Positions 1 to 11,470 of a stretch of 64,000 nucleotides of DNA are shown here, in pieces. The DNA comes from Ailanthus altissimus (taxonomy: Eukaryota; Streptophyta; Magnoliopsida; Sapindales; Simaroubaceae). Within the stretch, counting starts at the first letter, position 1. The number at the start of each line of letters is the position of its first letter. The stretch is from positions 9,870,001-9,934,000 of the forward strand of contig OX327694.1 in assembly GCA_946807835.1 (NCBI GenBank), read 5' to 3'. The notes beneath the pieces are model-generated. The model made no database searches and was not told where the DNA came from. It worked only from the letters and a program-made list of their open reading frames with translations. The position numbers and the translations under genes were made by a program.

Positions 1-3000
1 AGGATGGGCATTGGAAAAGGAACTATCCCAAATACCTTTCCACCATGAAGAAGACTTCCACAGGTATATAATTACCCATTATTGACATTTTTTTAGCATT
101 TGATGCTAGTACATGCTGGGTATTAGATATCACATCTCCTTCTCACATCTACAATATGTTGCAGGGTCTAAAGAATATTAGATGGTTGCAGCCGGGAGAA
201 GTACAGCTTCGAGTAAGAAATGGTGATCTCTTACGGATCGAGGCTGTTGGACATTTTGACTTAATTCCCCATTGTAATAGAACTGTTGTATTGTATAACT
301 GTTATTTTATACCCTATTGTATCAGACAGATAATCTCCCTTCCTGTACTTGACAGTGAAGGATATCATGTGTACATCAGGAACTGTTCCTTATATTTATG
401 TGATATGTTTGATATTTTGTTAGCTGAATGTCAGTTAATTAATGGGCATTATATTTTGGATACAACAGAAAATGTCTTGAATGTACAGGGTAGCACTAGT
501 AGTAATTCAAGAACTTTAAATGATACAGAACTATGGCATATGAGATTAGATCACATAGATGTAAGATGTCTAACCCGTCTGGTTAAGGATGGTTGGATAC
601 CTGATCTGACCATACAATCTTACTTAATTTGTGAATCTTACATTCAAGGGAAAATGATTAAATCTCTATTTACTGGTGTTGGACACCGTGCCACTGATTT
701 ATTGAAATTAGTGCATAGTGATGTATGCGGTCCAATAAATCAAGCTGCAATGAGTGGTTTTCAATACTTTGTAACATTTATCGATGATTTGTCACGATAC
801 GAGTACGTGTTTCTTATGAAGCACAAGTCAAAAACCTTTGAAAAGTTTAAAGAGTTCAAACTTGAAGTAGATAAACAAACCGGCATGTACATTAAATGCC
901 TTCGATTAGATTGAGGTGGCGAATACATGAGCAGTGATTTTTCTGATTATTTAAAGGAGAATGGGATTCTCACTCAGTGTAGTCCTCCGGGTACTTCGCA
1001 ATACAATGGTGTTTCAGAAATGAAGAATCGGACTTTATTAGATATGGTTCGATCGATGATGAGCTTCACCGATTTTCTGAAATATCTATGGGATATGCTC
1101 TTGATACTGCTGCTCATATATTGAACAGGGTTCCATCTAAAGCTGTTCCAACCACTCCGTATGAGATGCTAAAAGGAAAGAAACCAATTCTTAAATATTT
1201 TAAGATTTTGGGTTGTCCTGCTTACGTAAAGGTTACACAACAGGATAAACTTGCACCCAATGGGTACACGTACTGGTTCATTAGGTATCCCAAGAATTCA
1301 GTGGGATACCAATTCTATGATCTAGAGGAACGAAACATGTTTGTTTCTCGACATGCTACTTTCATTGAAAAAATGTTTCATATGGATCATGGAGATTGTA
1401 GAAAGATTGAGCTTGATGAAGCCAATCAAAACCAGAATGAACCAGATATGAAACCTCAAGTTCAATGCAATAGAATACCTTTAACACACCCTCCACGTAG
1501 GTCGGAGATGATGACCAAACCACCTGCCAGGTATGGTTAGATGCCTGAAGGTGTACTTGGAGTTTTCTTAGTTGAAGAAAACGATCATTTAACCTATAAA
1601 GAGGCCATGCTGGACATCGACTCGAAAAAATGGCAAGAAGCTATAAAATCCGAAATTGACTCAATACATCAAAATCAAGTATAGGACTTGGTTAAGCTTC
1701 CCGAAGGAATTATTCTTATTGGTTATAAATAGATTTACAAGCGGAAGCGTGGGCCCGATGGAAAGGTAGAGACCTTCAAAGCCCCACTGGTTGCAAAAGG
1801 TTATGCTTAAAGATCTAGGATCGATTATGAGGAAACTTTTGCACCAGTAGCGATGTTAAAGTCAATACAAATTTTATTAGCGATTTCTGCATATTCTGAC
1901 TTTGAAATATGGCAGATGGATGTAAAAATGGGATTCTTAAATGGATATCTCAAGAAAGAGATATACATGGAACAGCCTGAAAGTTTTGCATCCAGCCTAA
2001 CTGCTGGTCTAGTATGCAAACTAAAGAAGTCCATTCATAAACTTAAACAAGCATCCTAAAGTTGAAATCTTCATTTTGATGAAGTAATCAGAGGGTCTGG
2101 TTTCATAAAAAATAAAGAGGAACCTTGTGTGTACAAAAAAGTTAGTGAGAGCATGATAGTTTTTTTAGTTCTCTATGTGGATGACATAATGATCATTGAA
2201 AATGATATAGGTGTGTTATAGTCAGTAAAAGGTTATCTGAGTAAGAACTTCTCCATTAAGGATTTAGGAGAGACTTCCTATATACTAGGTATAAAGCTTT
2301 ATAGAGATAGGGCTAAGAAGCTGATAGGACTCTCCCAATCATCGTACATAGATAGTGTCTTAGAAAGGTACAACTTCAGTAACTGTAAGACAACTAATTT
2401 GCCTTTTAGATATGGCATTCATCTTTCGAGGAAGATGTGTCCCTAGATGGAAGATGAAAGAGTTAGAATGTCTAACATCCCATATGCATCAGCTATTGGA
2501 AGTTTGATGTATGCCATAATGTGTACGAGACCTAATATTAGTATAGTTGTAAGCATTACGAGCCGAGATCAATCTAGTCCAGGTGTTAGCCATTGGATGG
2601 CAGTGAAGCATATCCTTAAATACCTTAAGGGTACAAAGAACAAGTTACTCATATATGGAGAAAGTGACTTAAAACTGAGAGGATGTACAGATTCAGACTT
2701 TCAGTCTGATCCAGATGATAGAAAGTCTACATCTGGGTATGTATTCATTCTCAATGGTACTGCAGTGAGTTGGAAGAGCACCAAACAAGGATCCACTGCT
2801 AATTCTACTACAGAAGCGGAATATATTGTTGCCTCAGAAGCAGCAAAAGAAGCAGTCTGGATACGCAAGTTTGTCACCGAGCTCGGTATAATCCCAAGTT
2901 CGATGGATCTTGTCCCATTATTTTGTGACAATAATGGAGCCATATCACAAGCCAAAGAGCCAAGAGCACACCAGAGATCTAAACATGTAGAGAGAAAATA

Positions 3001-3173
3001 TCACATAATTAGAGAGATCTTGGCTAGAGGAGATGTAATAATTTGAGAGTTGACTCTGTAAATAATGTAGCGGACCCGCTGACTAAGGCCTTAACTCCTA
3101 AGGTGTTTAAGAAACAAGTGAAGTCAATGGGTATAAGATACCATTACGAATGACACTAGAGCAAGTGAGAGTT
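1..3173 (+). pseudogene. Ty1/copia polyprotein remnant (element 1), 3' part
   Basis: Broken gag-pol of a Ty1/copia retrotransposon, with its 5' end outside the window. In order I see: the tail of a gag zinc knuckle with a lost Cys (GHWKRNYPKY) near position 5; a pre-integrase region ending in LWHMRLDH; an integrase core (HSDVCGP, then GGEYMSSDF after a stop at about 912); reverse transcriptase (QMDVKMGFLNG near 1915, LYVDDIMII near 2172); and RNase H (STTEAEYIVASEAAKEAVW, then FCDNNGAISQ) ending near 3150. The frame is lost by a shift near 1090 and by several stops (about 912, 1539, 1681, 1729, 1808, 2057, 2218, 2443). Most of these look like single C-to-T or G-to-A changes in CGA, CAA, CAG or TGG codons. 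A purine-rich tract (gagcaagtgagag, 3160-3172) sits directly before the 3' LTR, as a polypurine tract should. It cannot encode a working polyprotein. Confidence 0.93.
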
Positions 3174-5488
3174 TGTTAGAATTTGTACTTACGTGCCATC
3201 CCATTTTGTATGAATATTTAATTTTAATATTTATGCAATTGACATTTCTTTTAATTCTAACTATATTTATTGAAATGGTAAGATGCTTGAAATATTTCAG
3301 ATATTGTATGATCTAAAAGAGTTTAGATCTTGTCTAAAAGAGTTTAGATCAGTATTAATATTTAGCAATATCTAAAGAGTTAGAGCTTTGTCTGAAATGG
3401 GACAAAGACCTTGGAATATACTAGTAATGATATAGTTGCAAAGGGTTGTAAATAGTGGTAAGAAATGTCATTATGCAAGTATATTCTAAAATACTAAGTT
3501 CCTGGTCTATTTTACTAATGCGAGTCTATCAGTGAAATCCTAATATATATAGATTAGTGTATGTCTATATCTGGATGGTCCAAATAGTTAATCTTAGTAG
3601 ACTATAAGCTTAATGGAAGCTTGTATAGGCATACAAGTATTCAGTAAGGACTGAATACTGAACAGACTCATGAGGACCTCCAATAGACATCCTATGAAGC
3701 CATCAATGGAAGGTCTTCTCGAGTTGAATAGTATTCGTGATCCTTGGACCTGAGCGCCACAGTGGGCTTGTGAGTGATCTACTATACTTTGGTTCCACAT
3801 ATGTCAGAGACCTTTCATGGTCTGACCGCTATATGTCGCTAGGTATAGTCCGATGCTCATAGAGTTCGGTGTGCATAGATATGGGATCTATCAGCTCATA
3901 TAGGTGAGTTGTATATCTAGATGCTTTGAGATTGTATCTAAAAACGTCTTATGGCCATAAGCAGTATACCCAAGGAAAGAGTTTTTCGTAGGGTTAAACA
4001 ATATTGTAAAAGTGTTTGCATATATTGTTTATCGAGATACGAATCTGGAGATAAGTTCACGAATGAGCAAATAGGGATTTAACAGTAAGAATCTATATCT
4101 CTGCTCTTCTAGGATATAGATGACGGAAGAATTATACGGATATGGTTAACCTCAGCTTATATGGTTCAACGAGTCATTCTGTAATATCCGTAACTTGTGT
4201 GTGGGACATCGTTCACGGACTTGCAAAAATGTTATGTAAGACAACTGAGCGTGAACCTGGAGTCTCACAATATGAAGTGTACTCGTTGAGCACTGGGGTA
4301 GCAAGTCGGGTTGAACGGTTCGATCCGAAATTTTTTTGGTAGTATGATTCATTTTAAGGACCTCTTTGTAAAGTGAAAAACATAGTTTGCAAATGTTGCA
4401 AATAGGTCCCTCTTTTGTTGGCAAATGTACTCTTGACACATGTCATTAAACTATTGGCTCTTGTAATTAATTGGACATTATTTTATTTAAATAAACATAT
4501 GATGTTTATTATATTGTTTTATTAGGCGTGAGTGGGACACTTGTCATTAATAGACATGAGATGTTTATTATATTAATTTTCATGTGACGTGTTGGACACT
4601 TGTCTTAATGAATTAATTAAATAATTAAAGTGTATTTTCTTGTCTTGTATTATAAAGTAAAAATGTATTTTAATATATTATTTGAAATAGTGCTTAGGCA
4701 ATTAAGAGAATATTTATCTTAGTTTGAATTATTTATTTAAAAATATTTGCATTGAAATACTTTTAATATTAATAAATGTAGTCAACCAAGAAAAATATTT
4801 CATTTTGTTAATTTTGAAGAATCAAAAATCGGCCAAGCATTATTTTAATGAAATAAATATTATTTTGTTATTTATTAATTCATTTAAAATGTCATTGTCC
4901 AATTAAAATGAAGAAAAAGGCTTTTGGTTAATTCTTTTATGAAAAGATAAGAAAATGACATGTGTAATTTCACTTAAGTGAATAATTGCATAATGGTTAT
5001 GTAGAGTAAAAGGAAATTTCGGCCAAGTGAATTCTTTCACTCTTTGGAAGGCTTTCAAAACATAACAAACACTTCTTCATCTTTTTCTCTCAAATTAGAC
5101 TTGGTAGGAAAAATAAAAGGCAAAAGAATTTTGTTACAAGAATGAAAAAGAGAGTTTATTTTCCTTAAAGAGTTTAAGTACTAGAACAAAAATCATACAC
5201 CAATTTTAAGCTACCATTCTAGCTTTTCTAATCCCTCCAAAAGTTGGAGACTAGAATTGTTCAAGGATTAACTTCAAGGTGAGCTCCGAATTTTGTTCAT
5301 CACCGAATTGTCGGCAACGGTATGTTCGAATTACCCTAATGTTTTGATTCGGTTTACATTAATGTGTTTGCCATGTTGTGAAATTTGATTTCTTATTCCG
5401 CAACCAATATTTGTATGTATGACATGCTTATTTCTAAATGATGAACCCATTACACACATAATCACCCTAGTGTAATACATGCCCAACA
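3174..5488 (+). repeat. 3' LTR of copia element 1 (LTR family A, copy A1)
   Basis: This 2315-bp LTR begins TGTTAGAATTTG immediately after the polypurine tract and ends CATGCCCAACA. The same sequence family recurs at least ten more times in the window in both orientations. Recognisable blocks are the start (TTACGTGCCATCCCA), a block near 3540-3620 (atagattagtgtatgtctat), and the ending ...CCCAACA. Because it follows RNase H directly, this copy fixes the orientation and the ends of the family. Confidence 0.9.
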
Positions 5489-6002
5489 CTAAGATCTCTC
5501 CGAGAGATCCTGAAATAATTTTAATTTTTTCGAGAACTTCCCAGATTGAATAATTTAATCTGGTGCATTATCCTAGTGCATAACGAGTACATTTCATAAG
5601 TGAGACTCCCTAAGTTCACACTCATTTTATCTTATGGAACTTTTTTGTAAGTCCATAAACATTGTCCCACACACACGTTATGAAAATAGAAATATAGGGT
5701 GTTGAACCATACAAGTTGAGATTAATACATATTCATATAATCTCTCCGTCATTTATATCTTAGAATATGGAAGATATAGATTATCATCGCCAAGTCAAGA
5801 AATATTTTTTCTAGATTTATTACTTATGGCCATAAGATTTTCTGGAACACAATCTTAGAGCATCTGGACCATAACCAGCGACACCTAGTAGTCAGACCAT
5901 GAAAGATCTCTGACATGTGTGAAACTTAAGTATGGTAGATCACTCATAAGCCTACCATGATGCTTAGGTCTAGGGATCACTAATACTACTCAACTCGAAA
6001 GG
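5489..6002 (-). repeat. LTR family A fragment (A2, left part), interrupted
   Basis: Inverted family A LTR fragment running from 'ctaagatctctcc' to 'caactcgaaagg'. It starts abruptly where element 1 ends, so element 1 probably inserted into it. It is cut again at 6003 by solo LTR A3. It resumes at 8202 after A3, with about 45 bases missing relative to related copies such as 9060-9110. Confidence 0.75.
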
Positions 6003-8196
6003 TGTTGGGTTTGGGCGAATTTACTTAGGGTTATGGCATGTTGGTTGTGTTCATCATACAAACAATATACATATCTCATACATACATGTGCACAGCGGAA
6101 GATTAAATATAATGAACACAGAAAATAACATTTGATTAATTGAAAATTCGAAATTGAAAAATATCACCAATGAAGCCTTTGGATTAATTTTCTTTGAAGT
6201 CCACCATGAAATGAATCTTTGATCAATTCTAGCAATCAACAAGGGTGGGTTTGATTGTCTAGAATGGCAGCATCTTAATCCAGCATTTGTGTTTAACTCT
6301 TAAACATGATTTAAAGTTAAACTCTTTAACTTAATCAATTTTGTTTTTCCTTTTATTCAACTCTTGAATAAATAAAACAAATCTTGTTTTTAGTTATTAC
6401 ATTTAGTAACCATTAATTCAATTTGTTTTGTTGTTCTAACACTTAAAACACAAAACAAAGAATTCCAATTTCTTAAATTGTAATGGCTCTCAAAAATGCA
6501 AAACCTATAAACTAAAAACAATTTCCAAAAGATTAATGATTTTCAATTTCATTTCACTTTATATACTAATGCATAAATTCCAAACTAATTTGAATTTCAT
6601 TTGCATTTCATTTGGCTTAACCTAACCTTAGTTAACATTTAACCATAGTTAGATTACTTTAACTTAACCTTTAAGTTAATAAATATTTAATTAATTTAAC
6701 CATAGTTAACTAACTTAACCATGGTTAGGTTAACCTTTACTTAACCATTAAGTAAAGTTAACTAACTTAACCTTATGGTTAACTTTTAACCTTAGTTAAG
6801 TTAAATCATTTATTTAACAATTAAACAAATAAATATTTATTTTAATTATTTAACAATTAAATAATCATAAAGTGAAATTACTTTTATATCCTTACTCGGT
6901 TACCAAGTTAACCTAAAGTGGGTCCCACCATTTAACCATATACTTTAGTTAACGTAACCTTAGTAATTGCTAAATTATACTGTATTGAACAATTCAATAC
7001 GGTACACTGCCCAAGTGCTCAAAGAGTACATTTCATATTGGGACTCTCTAGGTCTACACCCGATTTGTCAAATGGAACTATTCCATTAATCCGTAATCGA
7101 TGCCCCACGCACACGTTACGAATATTACAAATCAGCGTGTCAGACCATACAAGTTGAGGTCATAACGTATACGTATAATCCTTCCATCATTTATACCCTG
7201 GATGTGCGGGAATATAGATCAGCACCATCAAATCCCCATTTGCTCATCCAATAATCTTATCTCCAGATTCGTATCTCGATAAACAATATACGCAAACATT
7301 TTTGCTATATTGTTTAACCCTGTGGGAAACTCTTTTCCCGGGTTTATGCTTGTGGCCACAAGACTTTATGAAATATAATCTCGGAGCATCGGATATACAA
7401 CTTACCTACGTAAGCTGATGGATCCCGTATCTACGCACACCGGACTCCATGAGCATCGGACCATACCCAGCGACACATAGCGGTCAGACCATGAAAGGTC
7501 TCTGACATATGTGGAACCAAAGCATGATGGATCACTCACAAGACCACCGTGGCGCTCAGGTCAAAGGACCACGATTACTACTCAACTCGAGAGGACCTTC
7601 CTTTGACGGTTTCATAGGATATCTATTGGGGTCCTCTTAAGTCTGTTCAGTATCCAGTCCTGACTGGATACCCGCATGTCTATACAAGCTCCAAGCTCAT
7701 GGTCAGCTAAGAACAACCATCTGAACCAGTCAGATATAGACATACACTAATCTATATATTGTGAATTCACCAATAGACCCGCATTGATGATCATAGATCA
7801 GGAACATTATTTTTGAGACATACTTACATAATGATATTTCTTAGCTCCTATTGCAACTCTTTGCAACTATATCATTACAAGTATACTCTCAGGTCTTTGT
7901 CCCATTATAGACAAAGTTCTAACTCTTTAGACCTCGCTGACTCTTATAAACTGATAACTATTAACAGTGCTAACTATTAGCATTTATAACTCTCAGCTTT
8001 GATAACTATTAGTTCTGGTCTAAACTCCTTTAAACCAGATCTGAACTATTTCAGATCAAACAATGTCTGTAATGTTACAAGCATTTTACCATATTAATAT
8101 GATATTAACAATCTTTATTGGAAATGTTTATTGTATAAATATTAACAATTAATATTCATACAATATTAGAATGGCACGTGAGCACCAGCTCCAACA
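6003..8196 (-). repeat. Solo LTR, family A (A3), with perfect 5-bp target duplication
   Basis: This 2194-bp inverted LTR starts TGTTGGGTTTGG on the plus strand and ends GCACCAGCTCCAACA, the reverse complement of the family start. It is flanked by AAAGG at 5998-6002 and AAAGG at 8197-8201, a perfect 5-bp target site duplication. There is no internal region, so it is a solo LTR left by LTR-LTR recombination. It lies inside another LTR of the same family (A2). The interior (about 6600-6810) is unusual in holding many TTAACC/GGTTAA motifs. Confidence 0.9.
6600..6810. repeat. Degenerate array of TTAACC / GGTTAA palindromic motifs
   Basis: Inside LTR A3 the sequence repeatedly uses ttaacc, gttaac and their reverse complements, including the perfect 10-bp palindrome AACCATGGTT at 6717-6726 and several near copies (ttaaccatagttaac). 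No other family A copy in the window shows such a dense array, so it appears to be a local expansion. Confidence 0.6.
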
Positions 8197-8201
8197 AAAG
8201 G

Positions 8202-8370
8202 ATCCTAATTTAGCTTGTTTAGTACCTAGTCTTCACTAAATACCTGCATGTCTATATGAGCTTCCACTAAGCTTATAGTTTGCTCTGGACCATCAAGATA
8301 TAGACATACACTGATCTATATTATAAAATTTTCACTGACAGACCCATAGCAAAAAGGATAAAGTGGCAAG
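8202..8370 (-). repeat. LTR family A fragment (A2, right part)
   Basis: Continuation of A2 after the A3 insertion: 'gatcctaatttagcttg' corresponds to the family block seen at 9107 (gatcctaattgagccc), followed by the tatagacatacactgatc block. It ends near 'gacagacccatagc', where the next LTR fragment begins. The right boundary is approximate. Confidence 0.65.
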
Positions 8371-9670
8371 TCCTACTTGCTGAGATCTCAGACTTAACAC
8401 TTAAACCCTATGATCTCCCCGAGAGACCTTAAAATAATTTTAATGTTTTGAGAACTTTCCAGATTGAACTATTCAATTCGGTGCGCTGCCCCAGTACACA
8501 ATGAGTATACTTTATATAGTAAGACTCCCTAGGTTCACATCTATTTTATCTTACGGAACTCTTTCGTAAGTCTATAAATGTTGCCCCATATACACATTAT
8601 GAAAATAACAGAACAACATGTTAAACCATATAAGTTAAGGTTAATACATATTCGTATAATTCCTCTATCATTTATATCCTAGAAGAGATGAGATATAGAT
8701 CATCACTGTTAAGTCTTTATATGCCCAACCTTGAACTTATCTCCAGATTTATATTTCCATAAACAATATCCGCAATCACTTTTGCGATATTGTTTATGCC
8801 GCAAAAAAAAATTTTCTTGGGTTAATTGGTTATGGCAATAAGACTTTCTGAAATACAATATTAGAGCATCAGGATACATAACTCACTTATATGAGTTGAC
8901 GAATTCCATATCTACACACACTAGACTCCATGAGCATCGGACAACACCTAGCGACCCCAACGGTCAGACTATGAAAAGTCTCTAACATATTTGAAACCTA
9001 AGTATGGTAGATCACTCATAAGTCTACCGTGGTGCTTAGGTTAAGGGACCACGAATACTACTCAACTCGAAAGAATCATCAATTGACGATTTCATAGGAT
9101 GTCTATTAGAGATCCTAATTGAGCCCATTTAGTACCCAATCTTTACTGAATACCAGCATGCCTATACGAGCTTTCATTAAGCTCATGGTTTGCTAAGACT
9201 AACCATCTGGACCATCCAGATATAGATATACACTGATCTATTTTAAATCAGGGTTTTACCGATAAACATGCATTAGTAAAAATAGATTTGGAACATTACG
9301 TTTGAAAATATACTTACACAATGACATTTCTTAGTAGTATTTGTAACCCTTTACAACTATGTCACTGTTAGTATACTCTCGAGTCTTTATTTCATTTCAG
9401 ACAAAGCCTCTAACTCTTTATATTTTGCTGACTCTTATAGCCTGCTAACTCTTAGCAATTATAACTCTCAGCGCAACTAACTCTTAGCATTGGTCCATAC
9501 TCCTTTGAACCAGATCTGAACTCTTTCAGATCATATAATGTCTGAAATGTTACAAGCATCTTACCATATATATAATATTAACAATTTTTTTACGAAATGT
9601 TTATTGTATAAATATTGAACAATTAATATTCATATAATATTGGAATAGAATGTAAGCATCCGTTCTAATA
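8371..9670 (-). repeat. LTR family A partial copy (A4)
   Basis: Inverted family A LTR lacking its first third. It begins near 'cttaaacccta' and carries the usual blocks (gagcatcggacaac, gtagatcactcataag, tatagatatacactgatc). It ends at '...gcatccgttctaata', the reverse complement of a mutated family start (TATTAGAACGG). It abuts a copia gag remnant at 9671. Confidence 0.75.
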
Positions 9671-10695
9671 GAAAGCACTTTGTGGATATACTCATGTATG
9701 GCAGAGAGACTTTAACGATGATTGTTATTAAAGTCTCGTTGAACTTAAAGAAATTGAAAAAATGATTAGAGTCTAGTAGTGCAGTAGGTTTGACTATAAG
9801 AGGAATGATTAAGTATAGAGATAAGAAGAATAATCAATCAAAGGATAGATCCGAGAAGTGTTATCATTGCAAGAAAAAAGGGCACTTGATGAGGGATTGT
9901 CCAAAAAGAAAGAAGAGTGGATATGTTGCAATAGTCTATGAAGAGGATTACGAAATTGTAGAATCTTTTGTAGATTGTGATGGGAAGTATCCTATGAATA
10001 GATTCTTGAATTTTGATTGCAGTTTCCATATGAGTCTTGATAGATTCTTATTTATCAATTATAGATTCATTAGGGGTGGTAAAATACTAATGAAATGATA
10101 TGACTTATAAAGTTATGGTGATTAGTAGTATAAGGATAAGGTTACATGATAAAAAAAAATAAAAAATTACTTGGTACGCCATGTTCTTGAAGTTAAGAGG
10201 AACTTGATACCCCTAAAGTGCTAGATTAAATGGAATGTTTATTCAAGGTAAAAAAATAGATACTATAAATAATGAAAGAATCTATAGTGATTATGAATGG
10301 TGAGAAGCACAATGGGCTATATAAGATTGATGAGAATGCTGTAATTGACTTAACATAGGTTGTTAAGGGAATGTAGACTAAGAGGTAGCATTGGAAATTA
10401 GCTCATTGAGGTGATAGGGGTTGAAAGAGAATGTATGGTAAATGAGTTGATGGTAAGAATAAGTTTCATCCATTGAGGTATTATGATGGTGTCAAGATTG
10501 ATACTGGAGATCATAATATGAAAGCTACCCAAGGGAGATACATTCGTATCTTCGGAGACCAAAGTCATGAGACTTAAAAGAGTTAAGTTGACAAAAAAGA
10601 CTTAACTAGAATTAATGCTAAGTAAATTGAGCATTAGAGTTGATGAATCTTGAAAAAACTCCTTAAAAGATTTTAAATCAATGAGGATTTTGTTA
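9671..10695 (+). pseudogene. Ty1/copia gag and pre-integrase remnant (element C)
   Basis: Decayed 5' coding part of a Tnt1-like copia element. The first 90 bases read, with frameshifts, like the gag segment around 'YGRETLT...SLNLKELKK'. The open stretch 9790-10098 encodes a good retroviral zinc knuckle, CYHCKKKGHLMRDC (CX2CX4HX4C), between basic residues. Near 10170-10340 frameshifted matches to the GAG-pre-integrase segment appear (VLEVKRNLIPL, then VMNGEKHNGLYKIDENAV), followed by a WH...LAH remnant near 10390. Integrase, RT and RNase H are absent: the sequence runs within ~300 bases to an LTR start at 10696, preceded by 'caatgaggatt', a plausible worn polypurine tract. It is a large-deletion derivative and not functional. 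Confidence 0.82.
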
Positions 10696-11470
10696 GAATT
10701 GGTGATTCAAAATTGTGTTTGAATATAATTTTAAATTGAAGATCATTGAGGAGTCAACATGAGATTAAGGACGCATTAGACGAACGAGAAATGAACAAAA
10801 ATGAAAAGCCAGAAGTGAGGAGAGGCTTGAAGCATGAGAGAAGTCATCCCAGGCCTTGGCATCACAGTGCCAGTGTCTAGGCTGTGGCACCGACTTGGAC
10901 AGAATCTCGGTGCCGTAGCATCACATTTCGGAAAAAGTCTTGTTTAAGTTGTTTTAAAGAGTTCAAATCGGTTTTAAACTTTCTAAGCATGTGGATTCTT
11001 ATTTCAACTATTAATAGGGTTTCTAAGGACGTTTTGTAGCCTATATAAGAGTCCAACTATTAATAGTGTTTCTAAGGACGCTTTGGAGCCTATATAAATA
11101 TTTGTAACCTATTATATTGATTATGTATTAAAAAAAATTTCTAAAAGAGAGAATAGAGATCTAGAGAGTGCTCGAGTGTTGGATGCGCAAGAGAATACAT
11201 AGGGAGCACTTAAGTATTATGTGTGTAAGAGTATTGATAGATTCTTTGAGAACTCGTCTATTATTGTATCCTTTATTAATCTCTTGTGAGAGATCTTTTG
11301 TGATATGATAATTCTTTGTAAACTAATAAAAAAAATTAAAATTTTGTGATCTATCATGGACAGATATTTATTGTCGAACCAAATAAATTTTTGTACCTTG
11401 TATGTGATTATTTATCTCTGTTATGTATTTAATCTTTTTTAATTTTTAATTATTTATAAAAAAAATATTT
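10696..11470 (+). repeat. LTR of copia element C (family distinct from A), approximate 3' end
   Basis: Starts TGTTAGAATTGG after a worn polypurine tract. It contains GC-rich hairpins (10885-10920: GGCACCGA pairs with TCGGTGCC), two TATA boxes (11042 and 11091) in a tandem duplication, and transcript-leader-like sequence after them. The 3' end is not clear because the sequence fades into AT-rich DNA after about 11450. The call rests on the position after gag/pre-integrase sequence and the TG start. Confidence 0.65.
11005..11102 (+). promoter_or_regulatory. Tandemly duplicated core promoter (two TATA boxes) in LTR C
   Basis: Two copies of a 49-bp unit starting 'caactattaat' at 11005 and 11054, each ending in TATATAA (11042-11048 and 11091-11097). 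The position within the LTR fits the U3/R promoter of a copia element. Whether either TATA box is used is not known. Confidence 0.6.
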
